Positions 34,461 through 42,353 of a stretch of 64,000 bases of DNA are shown here, one piece after another. The notes beneath the pieces are model-generated. The model was not told the origin of the DNA, searched no databases, and saw nothing but the letters and a program-made list of their open reading frames with translations. The stretch's first letter is position 1, and every line of letters starts with the position of its first letter. Location of the stretch: contig CAZVPF010000009.1 in the NCBI GenBank assembly GCA_964628195.1, forward strand, positions 1-64,000. The letters are read 5' to 3'. Both the position numbers and the translations under genes were made by a program. This DNA comes from CAZVPF01 sp964628195. GTDB lineage: Bacteria > Planctomycetota > Phycisphaerae > Sedimentisphaerales > Anaerohalosphaeraceae.

Positions 34461-35303
34461 ATGGATGCAGAACACAGACATGAACTGAAAGAGAACGATC
34501 TTATAAAATGGCTGAAAGGTTACCCGGAAGCACTGAAGAAGGACCTTTGGACGCAGATCGGGACGGCGATAATCGTACTTGTGATTCTTTACTGGATCGG
34601 CAAGCCGATATACAGCAACTTTTTCCTGAAAAGCAGGATCGCCCAGCGTATGGAAACGACGGGTCTTTACTCTTCGATACAGGGTCAGAAGATGCAGGCG
34701 ATGCAGGCTGCGGCGCAGAATGTTGCGGCTTCCGATTCTCTTCTTTCGCTTGCCAACAAGCTGGAGATATCGGCGAACAAGGCATCTTCGGGCAAAGTTT
34801 CGGCGCTTGCATATATCAAGCGGGGCGACCTTTTGCGTGCGGACCTTCACTACAAGGCCGAGCCTGTCGAGGAGGCCGTGATGCTCGAGCAGATAGAAAA
34901 GGCAAGACAGGCTTATCAAAACGGGCTTGACAGGGCAGGTGATAATTATCTTCTAAAGGCCGGTGCAACTTTCGGGCTGGCGATTTGCGCGGAGGAATCG
35001 GGACAGTTTGAAAAGGCCGGTGAGCTTTACTCGCAACTGAGCGGCTCGGATGAATTTGCCGGCACCACTTATGCCGCGGAGGCCAGAAACCGTCTTGAAA
35101 CTATGGCGGACTATAAGCAGGATTATAAACTTGCCAAGTACACTCCGCCTGCGGCAGGGGAGGATATTGAGGGTCTTATTCAAACGCCGGGTTCGCCTGA
35201 GATCAAGCTGCCTTCGTCGCTGGAAGAAGGGGCACAGGTTGAGACTTTCGACAATAACGCAGAGACGGGCGCACAGGGTGAGCAGGGTGAGCAGGGGCAA
35301 TAG
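34461..35303 (+). CDS. single-pass membrane protein with TPR-like domain
   Basis: About 280 residues: a cytoplasmic N terminus, one membrane helix (TAIIVLVILYWIGKPIYSNF, about residues 33-52) and a periplasmic helical-repeat region (about 75-215) with TPR-like sequence AYIKRGDLLRADLHY and FGLAICAEESGQFEKAGELY. The tail is acidic, low complexity and Gln/Glu/Gly-rich. The layout resembles YfgM-type translocon accessory proteins, but the resemblance is topological only. It lies 17 bp before the pseudouridine synthase gene. Confidence 0.75.
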   Translation: MDAEHRHELKENDLIKWLKGYPEALKKDLWTQIGTAIIVLVILYWIGKPIYSNFFLKSRIAQRMETTGLYSSIQGQKMQAMQAAAQNVAASDSLLSLANKLEISANKASSGKVSALAYIKRGDLLRADLHYKAEPVEEAVMLEQIEKARQAYQNGLDRAGDNYLLKAGATFGLAICAEESGQFEKAGELYSQLSGSDEFAGTTYAAEARNRLETMADYKQDYKLAKYTPPAAGEDIEGLIQTPGSPEIKLPSSLEEGAQVETFDNNAETGAQGEQGEQGQ

Positions 35304-35320
35304 CGTCTTATCGTAATTGA

Positions 35321-36421
35321 ATGGTCGAAGAATTTGAAAATAGTGAGTTTGAGCTTGTCGGGCAAGGAGACGAGCAGGCAGAGGACGGGCAGGAAGACAA
35401 CGGCCCGCTTGACGAGGACGGGCTTGAAGCGACGGACGAAGGGGACGAGCTTGCCGGCAGCGAGCTGAAGTTTCGTGTGGGGGCTAATCTGCGTTTTCGC
35501 AGGCTCGATAAGTATTTGCAGGGCAGGTTCAACCAGTTCAGCAGAACACGTCTGCAGAAGCTGATAAAGGAACAGGGGGTCAATGTTAACGGGCGGGCTG
35601 CGAAGGCATCGGTGAAGCTTAACCCGGGGGACGAAATCGATTTGATACTTCCGCCCAAGGAGATTCGCGAGATACTTCCGCAGGACATTCCGCTCGATGT
35701 GATTTACGAAGACGAGGACATAATCGTAATTAACAAGCAGGCCGATATTATAGTTCACCCGGCGCGGGGTCACAAGACGGGGACGCTTGTAAACGCGCTT
35801 GTTTATCACGTTGAGAAGCTTTCGGGCGGCGCCGGTGAGAACCGGCCGGGGATAGTGCACAGGCTCGACAGGAACACGACGGGTGTTATGGTGGTCGCCA
35901 AGAACGACACTGCGCAGTGGAAGATCGCGAGGCAGTTTCAGAACCGGACGGTTAAGAAGTATTACCTTGCTGTTGTGCACGGCAGCCCGGAGCTTGACGG
36001 TGACTGCATTGACCAGCCGCTGGGTGTTCATCCCCGCGCGAGGGAAAAGTTCGCTATCCGGCCTGACATCGGCAAGCAGGCAGTGACTTTTTATGAAGTG
36101 CTGGAACGGTTCAGGGGGTATTCGCTGGTGAAGCTGGACCTGAAGACGGGCAGGACGCACCAGATACGGGTGCATTTGAGTTATATCGGGCACCCGATAG
36201 TAGCCGACGACATGTACGGGGGCAAGGTTGTTTACCCGTGGCAGGTACGTGACGAACAGCCGCAAGTTAACGAGCCGATAATGGCAAGGGTTGCGCTGCA
36301 CGCGTGGACGCTGGAGCTGAATCACCCCATGAGCGGTGAGCGAATGACATTCAAGGCGGAGCTTCCGGGGGATATCGGGGAGTTTTTAGATGCGCTCAGG
36401 AAATACAGAAAGCCCGGGTAA
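35321..36421 (+). CDS. RluA-family 23S rRNA pseudouridine synthase
   Basis: Isomerises uridine in rRNA (RluD type). About 45 N-terminal residues are unusually acidic (Glu/Asp/Gly), then an S4 RNA-binding domain (about 60-105), then the catalytic domain with IVHRLDRNTTGVMVVAKND, whose Asp is the essential nucleophile. The ends LKTGRTHQIRVHLSYIGHPIVADDMYG and LHAWTLELNHP are diagnostic. The length of 366 residues reflects the extra acidic arm. Which uridines are modified cannot be read from the sequence. Confidence 0.92.
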   Translation: MVEEFENSEFELVGQGDEQAEDGQEDNGPLDEDGLEATDEGDELAGSELKFRVGANLRFRRLDKYLQGRFNQFSRTRLQKLIKEQGVNVNGRAAKASVKLNPGDEIDLILPPKEIREILPQDIPLDVIYEDEDIIVINKQADIIVHPARGHKTGTLVNALVYHVEKLSGGAGENRPGIVHRLDRNTTGVMVVAKNDTAQWKIARQFQNRTVKKYYLAVVHGSPELDGDCIDQPLGVHPRAREKFAIRPDIGKQAVTFYEVLERFRGYSLVKLDLKTGRTHQIRVHLSYIGHPIVADDMYGGKVVYPWQVRDEQPQVNEPIMARVALHAWTLELNHPMSGERMTFKAELPGDIGEFLDALRKYRKPG

Positions 36422-36793
36422 TTAATCGCGGCTTCAAAAGTATGTTTGAAAGGGCCGGCAGGGCTGCCGGGGAAACGTGAGAAACGGGTGAGTTTTTGGA
36501 AATATTTTCTAAATAAGCAGGTCAGCTTCTATAAGGTAAGTGTTTGCAGAGGGTTACAGAGGGTAATTTTTTAAATTTTTTTCTTGAAAAGCCGGGGTTG
36601 TTAGGTATAATTGCCTATAGTAGCAAGGAAAAATTACCTAATTAAATGCTTTTGATCTTTGACAGCGAAAGTTTGCAGGGGTAGAAAAAAGCGGCAACTT
36701 TGAACAACAGTCATGTAATTTTCGTATTTCTTGTTTGAGTCTTCATAATAATGCTGTCGGTTTATGTTTACGACGGCCAGCGGGAGTGAGACA
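36422..36793. other. intergenic region with promoter and long leader
   Basis: About 370 bp. A GC hairpin (CCGGCAG/CTGCCGG, 36455-36470) lies soon after the rluD-type stop; it lacks a T-run and is a weak terminator candidate. A promoter at 36584-36611 gives a leader of about 175 bases to the small gene at 36794; TAGGTA (36603) and TACCTA (about 36635) could pair in it. No known riboswitch recognised. Confidence 0.4.
36584..36611 (+). promoter_or_regulatory. putative sigma-70 promoter for the 54-residue gene
   Basis: TTGAAA (36584-36589) and TATAAT (36606-36611), spacer 16 bp. The -10 lies within a near-palindrome TAGGTATAATTGCCTA that could bind a repressor. Confidence 0.5.
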
Positions 36794-36958
36794 ATGAAGA
36801 CACAAACGATTACGTCTGGAAGCTATGAGCTTAAGAAGGAGTCCTCTTACCATCGCAGAGCCCGCATGGAGGAAAAGGCGATAAAATCAGCGGTAAGAGA
36901 AGCTTTGGAGATTGTTAACAATCTCAGGGCCGGCAGGAGCAAGATACAAAAAACCTAA
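36794..36958 (+). CDS. small basic protein of unknown function
   Basis: A 54-residue protein, Lys/Arg/Glu-rich, with one amphipathic helix (EEKAIKSAVREALEIVNNLR). It starts at ATG 36794, with CGGGAGTGAG just upstream; the frame extends 10 codons earlier without support. A strong terminator follows 35 bp downstream and a promoter stands upstream, so it is a single-gene transcript. I do not recognise the family; nucleic-acid or protein binding is possible from its charge. Confidence 0.6.
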   Translation: MKTQTITSGSYELKKESSYHRRARMEEKAIKSAVREALEIVNNLRAGRSKIQKT

Positions 36959-36992
36959 ACCAATGCCAAACACTTTTCATCACCCTCCTCCG

Positions 36993-37026
36993 AAGCCAGG
37001 TTCTCAAGGGGACCTGGCTTTTTTTT
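36993..37026 (+). terminator. rho-independent terminator after the 54-residue gene
   Basis: A 9-bp perfect stem (AAGCCAGGT/ACCTGGCTT, 36993-37001 and 37012-37020) with a 10-base loop and a following run of T (to 37026). Confidence 0.92.
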
Positions 37027-37029
37027 CGT

Positions 37030-37584
37030 TTACGTGAAGAGCAGGATTTTCAGTCCGATGATTATGAGGACTATACCGCCTGTCATTTCGAGGCCGGTCT
37101 CGAAGAAGTGGCCCATTTTTTTGCCGATGAAGAAGCCTGCGTAGCTAAGTGCGAATGTGATAATGCCTATTACGGCGACTGCGCGGAATACGGAGCCGGT
37201 GAGCACGAGTGAAAATGTTGTTCCGACTGCGAGGGCATCGATGCTGGTTGCTATTGCGAGGACGAATACGGTGAAGACGCTTAGTGTGTCTGTTCTGGCT
37301 TCTTCCTGCTTTATCCTGAATGATTCGTAGATCATTTTGCCGCCGATTACGGCAAGGAGGGTGAAGGAGATTAAGTTGGCGTATTCGTCAACGAAATCAC
37401 GAACAGCGAGGCCGGCGGCCCAGCCGACCAGGGGCATAAGGGCCTGGAAACCGCCGAATGCGGATGCTATGCCGAAAGCATGGCCGTGGCCCTGTTTTTT
37501 GTATGTTGCGCCGGTTGCCACGGAGACGGCGAAGGCGTCCATAGCGAGGGCGAGGCCGAGAAATATGACAGTAATAATATTCAT
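37030..37584 (-). CDS. mntP: manganese efflux pump MntP
   Basis: A six-helix inner-membrane protein of 184 residues. It has the two family repeats with Asp-rich motifs: ALAMDAFAVSVATGATYK near the N terminus and ATSIDALAVGTTFSLV in the second half, and the GGKMIYESF linker. It exports Mn2+ in characterised members. The upstream 302 bp carry no recognisable Mn riboswitch. Confidence 0.92.
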   Translation of the reverse strand: MNIITVIFLGLALAMDAFAVSVATGATYKKQGHGHAFGIASAFGGFQALMPLVGWAAGLAVRDFVDEYANLISFTLLAVIGGKMIYESFRIKQEEARTDTLSVFTVFVLAIATSIDALAVGTTFSLVLTGSVFRAVAVIGIITFALSYAGFFIGKKMGHFFETGLEMTGGIVLIIIGLKILLFT

Positions 37585-37886
37585 TTTATTTCAGTATATG
37601 CTGAAAACAGGGGCTTTCGAAATTTTTTTATGGAAATTTTCAGGTTAAACCAGCAAAAAACTTTATTATCACAAGAATATCGCGGTATTGGAAAGATCAT
37701 ACACATAATTAGGTAGTAATGCCTATTGATTGGGGTGTGTGTAAATGATATTATGATCAATATTAAGCAAGGATAGCTGTTAGTCTTCCTTTTAGTGCTT
37801 TATCGGCAAGTCGCCTGGGGGCTTTTTGCAGAAACGGATTTTTTTCGTAAGTAGAAATTGAAACTGGATATTTCAGGAGTGAGAAG
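37585..37886. other. divergent intergenic region
   Basis: About 300 bp between mntP (minus) and a PEP-CTERM gene (plus), AT-rich on the left. The sequence GGCAAGTCGCCTGGGGGCTTTTTGC around 37806-37830 could form a hairpin (described here by position only); no known riboswitch class fits. Confidence 0.35.
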
Positions 37887-38576
37887 ATGAATATTTTTAA
37901 AAATGCGCTGTTATGCGCAGCGGCAATGCTTTTTATCGGGGCCGGGACGAGTGAGGCAGTGTTTACCGGCAGCCTTAATTCGCCTTCATCGAACGGTTTG
38001 GTTACAGGCGGTGTGTCCTGGGCGACCGGAGAAGAGGGTTTTATGGTAAAGTGGACTGTTTCGCAGAATCCGGATTATTCGTGGCATTACAAGTATGAGT
38101 TTTTTGACGAGGATGGAGAAGATCTTTCGATGCTTGTAAGTCACTTTATTATAACGGTTTCTGAGGGTATCGGGTACGATGAAATATATAACCTGAGCAA
38201 CGATGTTGCCGAACTTTCTATCAGCACGTTCGGTCCGTCTCCGAGCAACCCGAATTTTCCTGTTGGTCAGACTATGTATGGGGCTAAATTCGATCTTGGC
38301 AATGCACAGCTTTTAGCGGAATTTGACAGCACGAGAGTACCGATGTGGGGCGATTTTTACGCCAAAGACGGGGGCAACCCTAAAAACTATGCTTATAATG
38401 TGGATTTCGGGGTTGATGCTGTGAATTATGCAGATTTTACGTCTGCACCGGTTGACGCAGGGGGCAATGTTCTTGCTAAGGTATTAGTGCCGGATACTGA
38501 GACCCAGGTACCGGAACCGGCGACGCTGCTGATATTATCACTCGGCGGTGTTCTGCTAAGTAGAAAAACATCTTAA
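37887..38576 (+). CDS. PEP-CTERM protein of unknown function
   Basis: A 229-residue protein with a signal peptide (NALLCAAAMLFIGAGTSEA) and the tail VPEPATLLILSLGGVLLSRK, a typical PEP-CTERM sorting signal. The middle is a beta-rich, acidic domain (WTVSQNPDYSWHYKYEF) with no family I recognise. A CAGGAGTGAG ribosome site precedes the ATG. A short imperfect hairpin (AAAGTACGC/GCGTGCTTT, 38589-38611) follows the stop, without a T-run. Confidence 0.8.
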   Translation: MNIFKNALLCAAAMLFIGAGTSEAVFTGSLNSPSSNGLVTGGVSWATGEEGFMVKWTVSQNPDYSWHYKYEFFDEDGEDLSMLVSHFIITVSEGIGYDEIYNLSNDVAELSISTFGPSPSNPNFPVGQTMYGAKFDLGNAQLLAEFDSTRVPMWGDFYAKDGGNPKNYAYNVDFGVDAVNYADFTSAPVDAGGNVLAKVLVPDTETQVPEPATLLILSLGGVLLSRKTS

Positions 38577-38651
38577 CGGTGGTCCCATAAAGTACGCTGC
38601 TGGCGTGCTTTAAGGCGGGAACCGAAAAAATTTGGAAAAAATTGAAAATTT

Positions 38652-38666
38652 GTTCGGTTTTTGTTC
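38652..38666. promoter_or_regulatory. GTTC-N7-GTTC box upstream of lexA (putative SOS box)
   Basis: The direct repeat GTTCGGTTTTTGTTC matches GTTC-N7-GTTC exactly, the LexA operator known from Alphaproteobacteria. It lies 104 bp before the ORF at 38770 and about 380 bp before lexA, in the likely promoter region of both. Confidence 0.55.
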
Positions 38667-38769
38667 GGGTAAACCGTGTAAGATTACCGATAAACTTTAA
38701 CAGCCGATCGGCGAAGATGCCTGTCGGCTGTTAAGGGTTTAAATCAGAGCCAAGGAAGGTGGTATCAAA

Positions 38770-39315
38770 ATGGATTTTAAGAGATTCACAAGATTGGGCG
38801 GGGCAGAGCGGGCACCTTTGTGCATGTTCGGGCCCGGGGGAGATTATGTTAACGAGTGGCCGGGCGGGAACCCGATCGAGGCATCGTCTGCTGGTCATGG
38901 GGAGAGCAACGGGCTGGGCAAGGTGCTCGACGCGATAGCGGACATGCTTAACGCCGACGAGCGGGGTCAGTTTGCACGGGATGTCGGCAGGATGGCGAGG
39001 TCGGCGGGGTTAAGTTTCACATCATTTATTAAGGAAACCGGAGAAAATGAGCAAACCCACAGCTTCGAGAAGAAAGCGGAGAGTAAGCGATGTGATCTTG
39101 ACGCCGAAGCAGCAGCAGGTGCTGGCGGCGGTTCGGGATTTTCGGATGAGCCGAAATTATTCGGCGACGATAGCGGAGCTTGCCGACGCACTAAACGTAG
39201 GTCGAAGCACAATATTCGAGCATATAACGTCGCTGGAGGAAAAGGGGTTAATTACAAAGTCGCCCGGCAGGGCACGCTCTTTGAGGCTTACGGTCAAAGC
39301 CAGTCGGCTGCTTGA
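38770..39315 (+). CDS. unknown ORF overlapping lexA
   Basis: An ORF of 181 codons with a good ribosome site (AAGGAAGGTGG) and a plausible N-terminal part: residues about 45-90 form an amphipathic helical region (LGKVLDAIADMLNADERGQF). From about residue 93 it runs out of frame inside lexA for 269 bp, where its sequence turns into a Gly/Ala/Arg-rich shadow. The first half is probably real; the overlapping half may be an artefact of lost stop or a frameshift. It lies first after the SOS-type box, so it may be SOS-controlled. I do not recognise the family. Confidence 0.5.
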   Translation: MDFKRFTRLGGAERAPLCMFGPGGDYVNEWPGGNPIEASSAGHGESNGLGKVLDAIADMLNADERGQFARDVGRMARSAGLSFTSFIKETGENEQTHSFEKKAESKRCDLDAEAAAGAGGGSGFSDEPKLFGDDSGACRRTKRRSKHNIRAYNVAGGKGVNYKVARQGTLFEAYGQSQSAA

Positions 39316-39817
39316 TAAGTCACCGGCGGGGCGGGGCGGTGAGATTTGTTCAGTCCCTGGTCGAAGCGATAGGCGGAGGGAAGGGTCAGGCGGCTTGAAG
39401 GGCCGTGATTATCGCGGCGGTACGGAGGCGGGGCCTTTTGCCGGCGGGGGGATACCGCTTGTCGGGAGGGTTGCTGCGGGCCGGCCTATAGAGGCTATCG
39501 AGGAGAGGCAGGAATTTTCACTGACTGAGCTTTTCGGGAGCATGGGTGATGTTTTTGCGCTTGAGGTTGCGGGTCAGAGCATGATCGACGATGGGATTGA
39601 CAGCGGGGATTATGTAATTTGCAAGAAGACATCGGCTGCGGAGAGGGGCAGGATGGTGGTGGCGATTGTTGATGATGAGACGGCGACGTTGAAGAGGTAT
39701 TACCCTGAGAGCGGTGCGGTGCGGTTAGAGCCGGCGAACGAGGAGTTTGAGCCGATCTATTCGAGGAACTGCAGGATAGAGGCGGTTGTTATAGGGCACG
39801 TCAGGAGGGTTGTTTAG
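39047..39817 (+). CDS. lexA: LexA repressor
   Basis: Repressor of the SOS regulon. An N-terminal winged helix (about 15-85, TPKQQQVLAAVRDF and ALNVGRSTIFEHITSLEEKGLI) is joined by a Gly/Arg-rich linker longer than usual (about 90-135) to the S24 autoprotease domain. The cleavage site is Ala144-Gly145 (VAAGRP), the Ser nucleophile Ser178 (GQSMIDDG) and the Lys Lys216 (ETATLKRYY). The length is 256 residues against about 200. ATG 39047 has GGAGAAA directly upstream inside the overlapping ORF. Both DNA-binding and self-cleavage parts look functional. Confidence 0.93.
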   Translation: MSKPTASRRKRRVSDVILTPKQQQVLAAVRDFRMSRNYSATIAELADALNVGRSTIFEHITSLEEKGLITKSPGRARSLRLTVKASRLLDKSPAGRGGEICSVPGRSDRRREGSGGLKGRDYRGGTEAGPFAGGGIPLVGRVAAGRPIEAIEERQEFSLTELFGSMGDVFALEVAGQSMIDDGIDSGDYVICKKTSAAERGRMVVAIVDDETATLKRYYPESGAVRLEPANEEFEPIYSRNCRIEAVVIGHVRRVV

Positions 39818-39907
39818 GGTTTTGGGCAGGCCTGGGCCGGAGCTTTTTCAATATGGGTATTACATAGAACTGTCATCTGTTGGGCGTCTCACGACCATAA
39901 AAATAAA

Positions 39908-40068
39908 GGGAACCTCTAAAAATTCATTTTAACGGTCATGTGAATTTTTTTGATTCTGAACTGCGTCAGGAAAAAGCCGCGTTAGCTTCAACTAAGGCTG
40001 ATTTTCCTTTCTTGTCAGAACACAAAAATCTTCTACCTGCCGCACAAAAGCAATTATTAGAGCTACCC
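39908..40068. mobile_element. MITE-like element
   Basis: About 161 bp bounded by 17-bp imperfect inverted repeats: GGGAACCTCTAAAAATT at 39908-39924 and AATTATTAGAGCTACCC at 40052-40068 (14 of 17 match). TAAA is present on both sides (39904-39907 and 40069-40072), consistent with a 4-bp target duplication, though the flanks are AT-rich. Inside, complementary stretches (TTCTGA near 39953 and TCAGAA near 40016) can form a hairpin. It has no transposase, so it would be non-autonomous. Confidence 0.6.
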
Positions 40069-40084
40069 TAAAATATTTTCCCGG

Positions 40085-41917
40085 TCATACAGGTTTACGT
40101 TTGCTTAGCAATACAATATCTTTTAAGGCCTGGACATTTTTGGCAGACATCCAATTACTTTCAAAATCCGGCTCCTGGACTATATGAGCAATCGCTGAAA
40201 GCACACGTAAATAAAAGTTTCTTAAATCCTTAGTTCCTGCCAAAACAAAAACAGTGGTAATCTTAGAAGATTTTTGCGAAAACTCGACTCCCTCTTTACA
40301 TCTTACCAATATCATCTCAAACGTATTTTCCCCTTCAATGACAATATGCGGTACTGCCAGATGCTCACTTAAAACCGTGGTGCTTTCTGCTTCTCTTTCG
40401 GTTAAAAGCTGTTTGAGCTTTTCTTTATCAATTGCCAGCTTTTGAGAGAGTTTGTCAGATACTTTTTCAAACAAGACATCAAGCTTTATTTTACCTTTAA
40501 TGTCAATCCCATCTGCCTTTTCTACAAGTTCATCAAACTTGTCTATAATAATCTCGTCACGGTCTCGTATTATCTCTTTAAGCTCTGTTTCAAGTGTACC
40601 GGAAACAAGCTCTTTGGCAGTTATTTTTTCAAGCAGATGCAATAATGCATAATCTTTTTGAACTCGCTTTTTTGCATACAGCCAATATGCCAGGAAACCT
40701 ATGATTATTATCACAGCAATGATTAAAAATGCGTGTTCGCCCATCTCAAGGAGAATAAATGAAAATCCGACAATGGTTGTCAGCTGCAGCCAGGGATAAA
40801 ATGGGGATTTGAAAACCGGCTTATAATTTTGTACGCCGCTTTCACGGATTATTATTATTGAAATGCCGGCAAAGATATATCCTAAAACAAATACTGTAGA
40901 AGCGGCCTCTACGAGGATAGTTAAGTCAATAAAAACAGCTATTAAAATTGTGGTGCCTGTAACGATGATGGAAATATGGGGGGTTTGAAATTTATTATTG
41001 ATTTTTGCCAGAGCAGGCGGCAGGAGTTCATCCCTGCTGACAGCCAGAAGATAACGACTAGCCGTCATGATGCCGGCATTTGCAGTTGTTATAAATGCAA
41101 GAGCGGCGGCGATACTAACCAAAATATATCCTGGTTTTCCCATAAATATTTCGGCAGCATCCGAAATCGGAGTAAGTGAATTATCAAGTTTTTCAGATTC
41201 CATTACACCGCTGGTAACAAAAATAATCAAAGTGTAAAGTATCACTATTACTATAATAGATAAAATCATCCCCCGAGGGATTGTTCTGCCGGGGTCTTTA
41301 ATTTCACCGGCGATGCTGGCAACCTGTATAAGCCCACCATAGGAGACAAACACAAAACCAGTGGTGGATATTACAGACTTAAAACCATAAGGAACAAAAG
41401 GGTCTAACTTAATAAAGTCAATCTGAGAAATACCCTTGAATATAAAAGCTGCCATCAAGCATAATAAAGCCAAAACAAGGACTACTTGAAAATCAGCAGC
41501 CTCTTTTGTTCCTTTGAGATTTATTAATACAAAGATAATACATAATACAGCAGCTATTACATGCCAGCTGATCGGCAAAAACAGAGCAGCGAGAACCGCC
41601 ATACCGATAATAGCAAATGCGCTTTTCAACGACAAGCTGAACCAGCTTAAAAGACCGACCACCGTGCCCATTGCTGGTCCCAGTCCTCTTGAAATATAGA
41701 AATAATCACCGCCTGCCCGAGGCATTGCAGTGGTAAGTTCCGCAATGCTAAGTAAACCTGCAGTTGCTAATAATCCCGCTAAAAAGTAAGAGAAGATGAC
41801 TGCGGGCCCAGCTTTAGCATGGGCAAGGCCAGGGAGAACAAAAAGGCCGGAGCTGATCATCGCTCCAGATGCAATACAAAAAACATTTAGCAACCCAAGG
41901 TTTTTGGTCATTTTCAT
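40085..41917 (-). CDS. APC-family amino-acid permease fused to EIIA-like domain
   Basis: A 610-residue inner-membrane transporter. Residues about 5-430 form a 12-helix APC-type permease beginning with the GAMISSGLFVLPGLA helix (the G-S-G unwound region) and AGGDYFYISRGLG. After a charged linker comes a C-terminal domain (about 470-600) resembling a PTS EIIA of the fructose/nitrogen type, with LAVPHIVIEG placing a His where the EIIA phospho-His would lie. The fused domain probably senses phosphorylation or a metabolite to gate transport. Substrate is unknown. It lies 17 bp past the MITE-like element. Confidence 0.85.
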   Translation of the reverse strand: MKMTKNLGLLNVFCIASGAMISSGLFVLPGLAHAKAGPAVIFSYFLAGLLATAGLLSIAELTTAMPRAGGDYFYISRGLGPAMGTVVGLLSWFSLSLKSAFAIIGMAVLAALFLPISWHVIAAVLCIIFVLINLKGTKEAADFQVVLVLALLCLMAAFIFKGISQIDFIKLDPFVPYGFKSVISTTGFVFVSYGGLIQVASIAGEIKDPGRTIPRGMILSIIVIVILYTLIIFVTSGVMESEKLDNSLTPISDAAEIFMGKPGYILVSIAAALAFITTANAGIMTASRYLLAVSRDELLPPALAKINNKFQTPHISIIVTGTTILIAVFIDLTILVEAASTVFVLGYIFAGISIIIIRESGVQNYKPVFKSPFYPWLQLTTIVGFSFILLEMGEHAFLIIAVIIIIGFLAYWLYAKKRVQKDYALLHLLEKITAKELVSGTLETELKEIIRDRDEIIIDKFDELVEKADGIDIKGKIKLDVLFEKVSDKLSQKLAIDKEKLKQLLTEREAESTTVLSEHLAVPHIVIEGENTFEMILVRCKEGVEFSQKSSKITTVFVLAGTKDLRNFYLRVLSAIAHIVQEPDFESNWMSAKNVQALKDIVLLSKRKPV

Positions 41918-42049
41918 AAACTTGTCCTTAACACTTCAAAGACAATTATTTCTTCTTTTTTATCATAACATTTCTCTCGTGACAAGTAGTTCCTGTGGGG
42001 GGGCATGGGGGAAGGGTTTGGATTCTTGTTAGAACTCCACTGAAATGTT

Positions 42050-42328
42050 TTATCCATCCCAGTCGCCAAGGAATTCATCTGCAACACCTATACCATATCC
42101 CATCCCTTTTCTCTCGATACCAAATACAGTCCTGGAATCTGCATTTCCATCATGAAGGCGCAGTTCCGGGCCAACATATTTTGGGTAGCGCCTTCTGAAA
42201 TAATCACCATTAAGGTCTAATGCTTTTTGTGCTTTGGCTCAGAATCCCTCAGAAGCGCCACACCACGCCGGAACTCTGTCAGGAATTTCATGATTAAAAA
42301 CAGCCATCACTCTTTCTCTTGAATTCAT
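42050..42328 (-). pseudogene. remnant of a URO-D-like gene (premature stop, truncated)
   Basis: Read from ATG 42328 on the minus strand, the frame begins with NSRERVMAVFNHEIPDRVPAW, the N-terminal signature of uroporphyrinogen-decarboxylase-like proteins, and continues in the same frame with VGPELRLHDG and RTVFGIERKGMGYGI, which match that family. An in-frame TGA at codon 30 replaces the usual Trp, and the frame ends at 42050 after about 92 codons, against 330-390 in the family; a short internal deletion is also likely before VGPEL. It is therefore a decayed 5' fragment, with no sign of the rest. The 130 bp between it and the permease gene hold no gene. Confidence 0.7.
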
Positions 42329-42353
42329 ATGTTATTCTTAATATTCGATTACA

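Noticed and set aside
35180..36325. 381-codon minus-strand ORF opposite the pseudouridine synthase
   Set aside because: Antisense shadow; the plus strand encodes all RluA motifs.
37585..37886. Mn riboswitch (yybP-ykoY) upstream of mntP
   Set aside because: The conserved core of that riboswitch could not be found on the minus strand; only weak hairpins are present.
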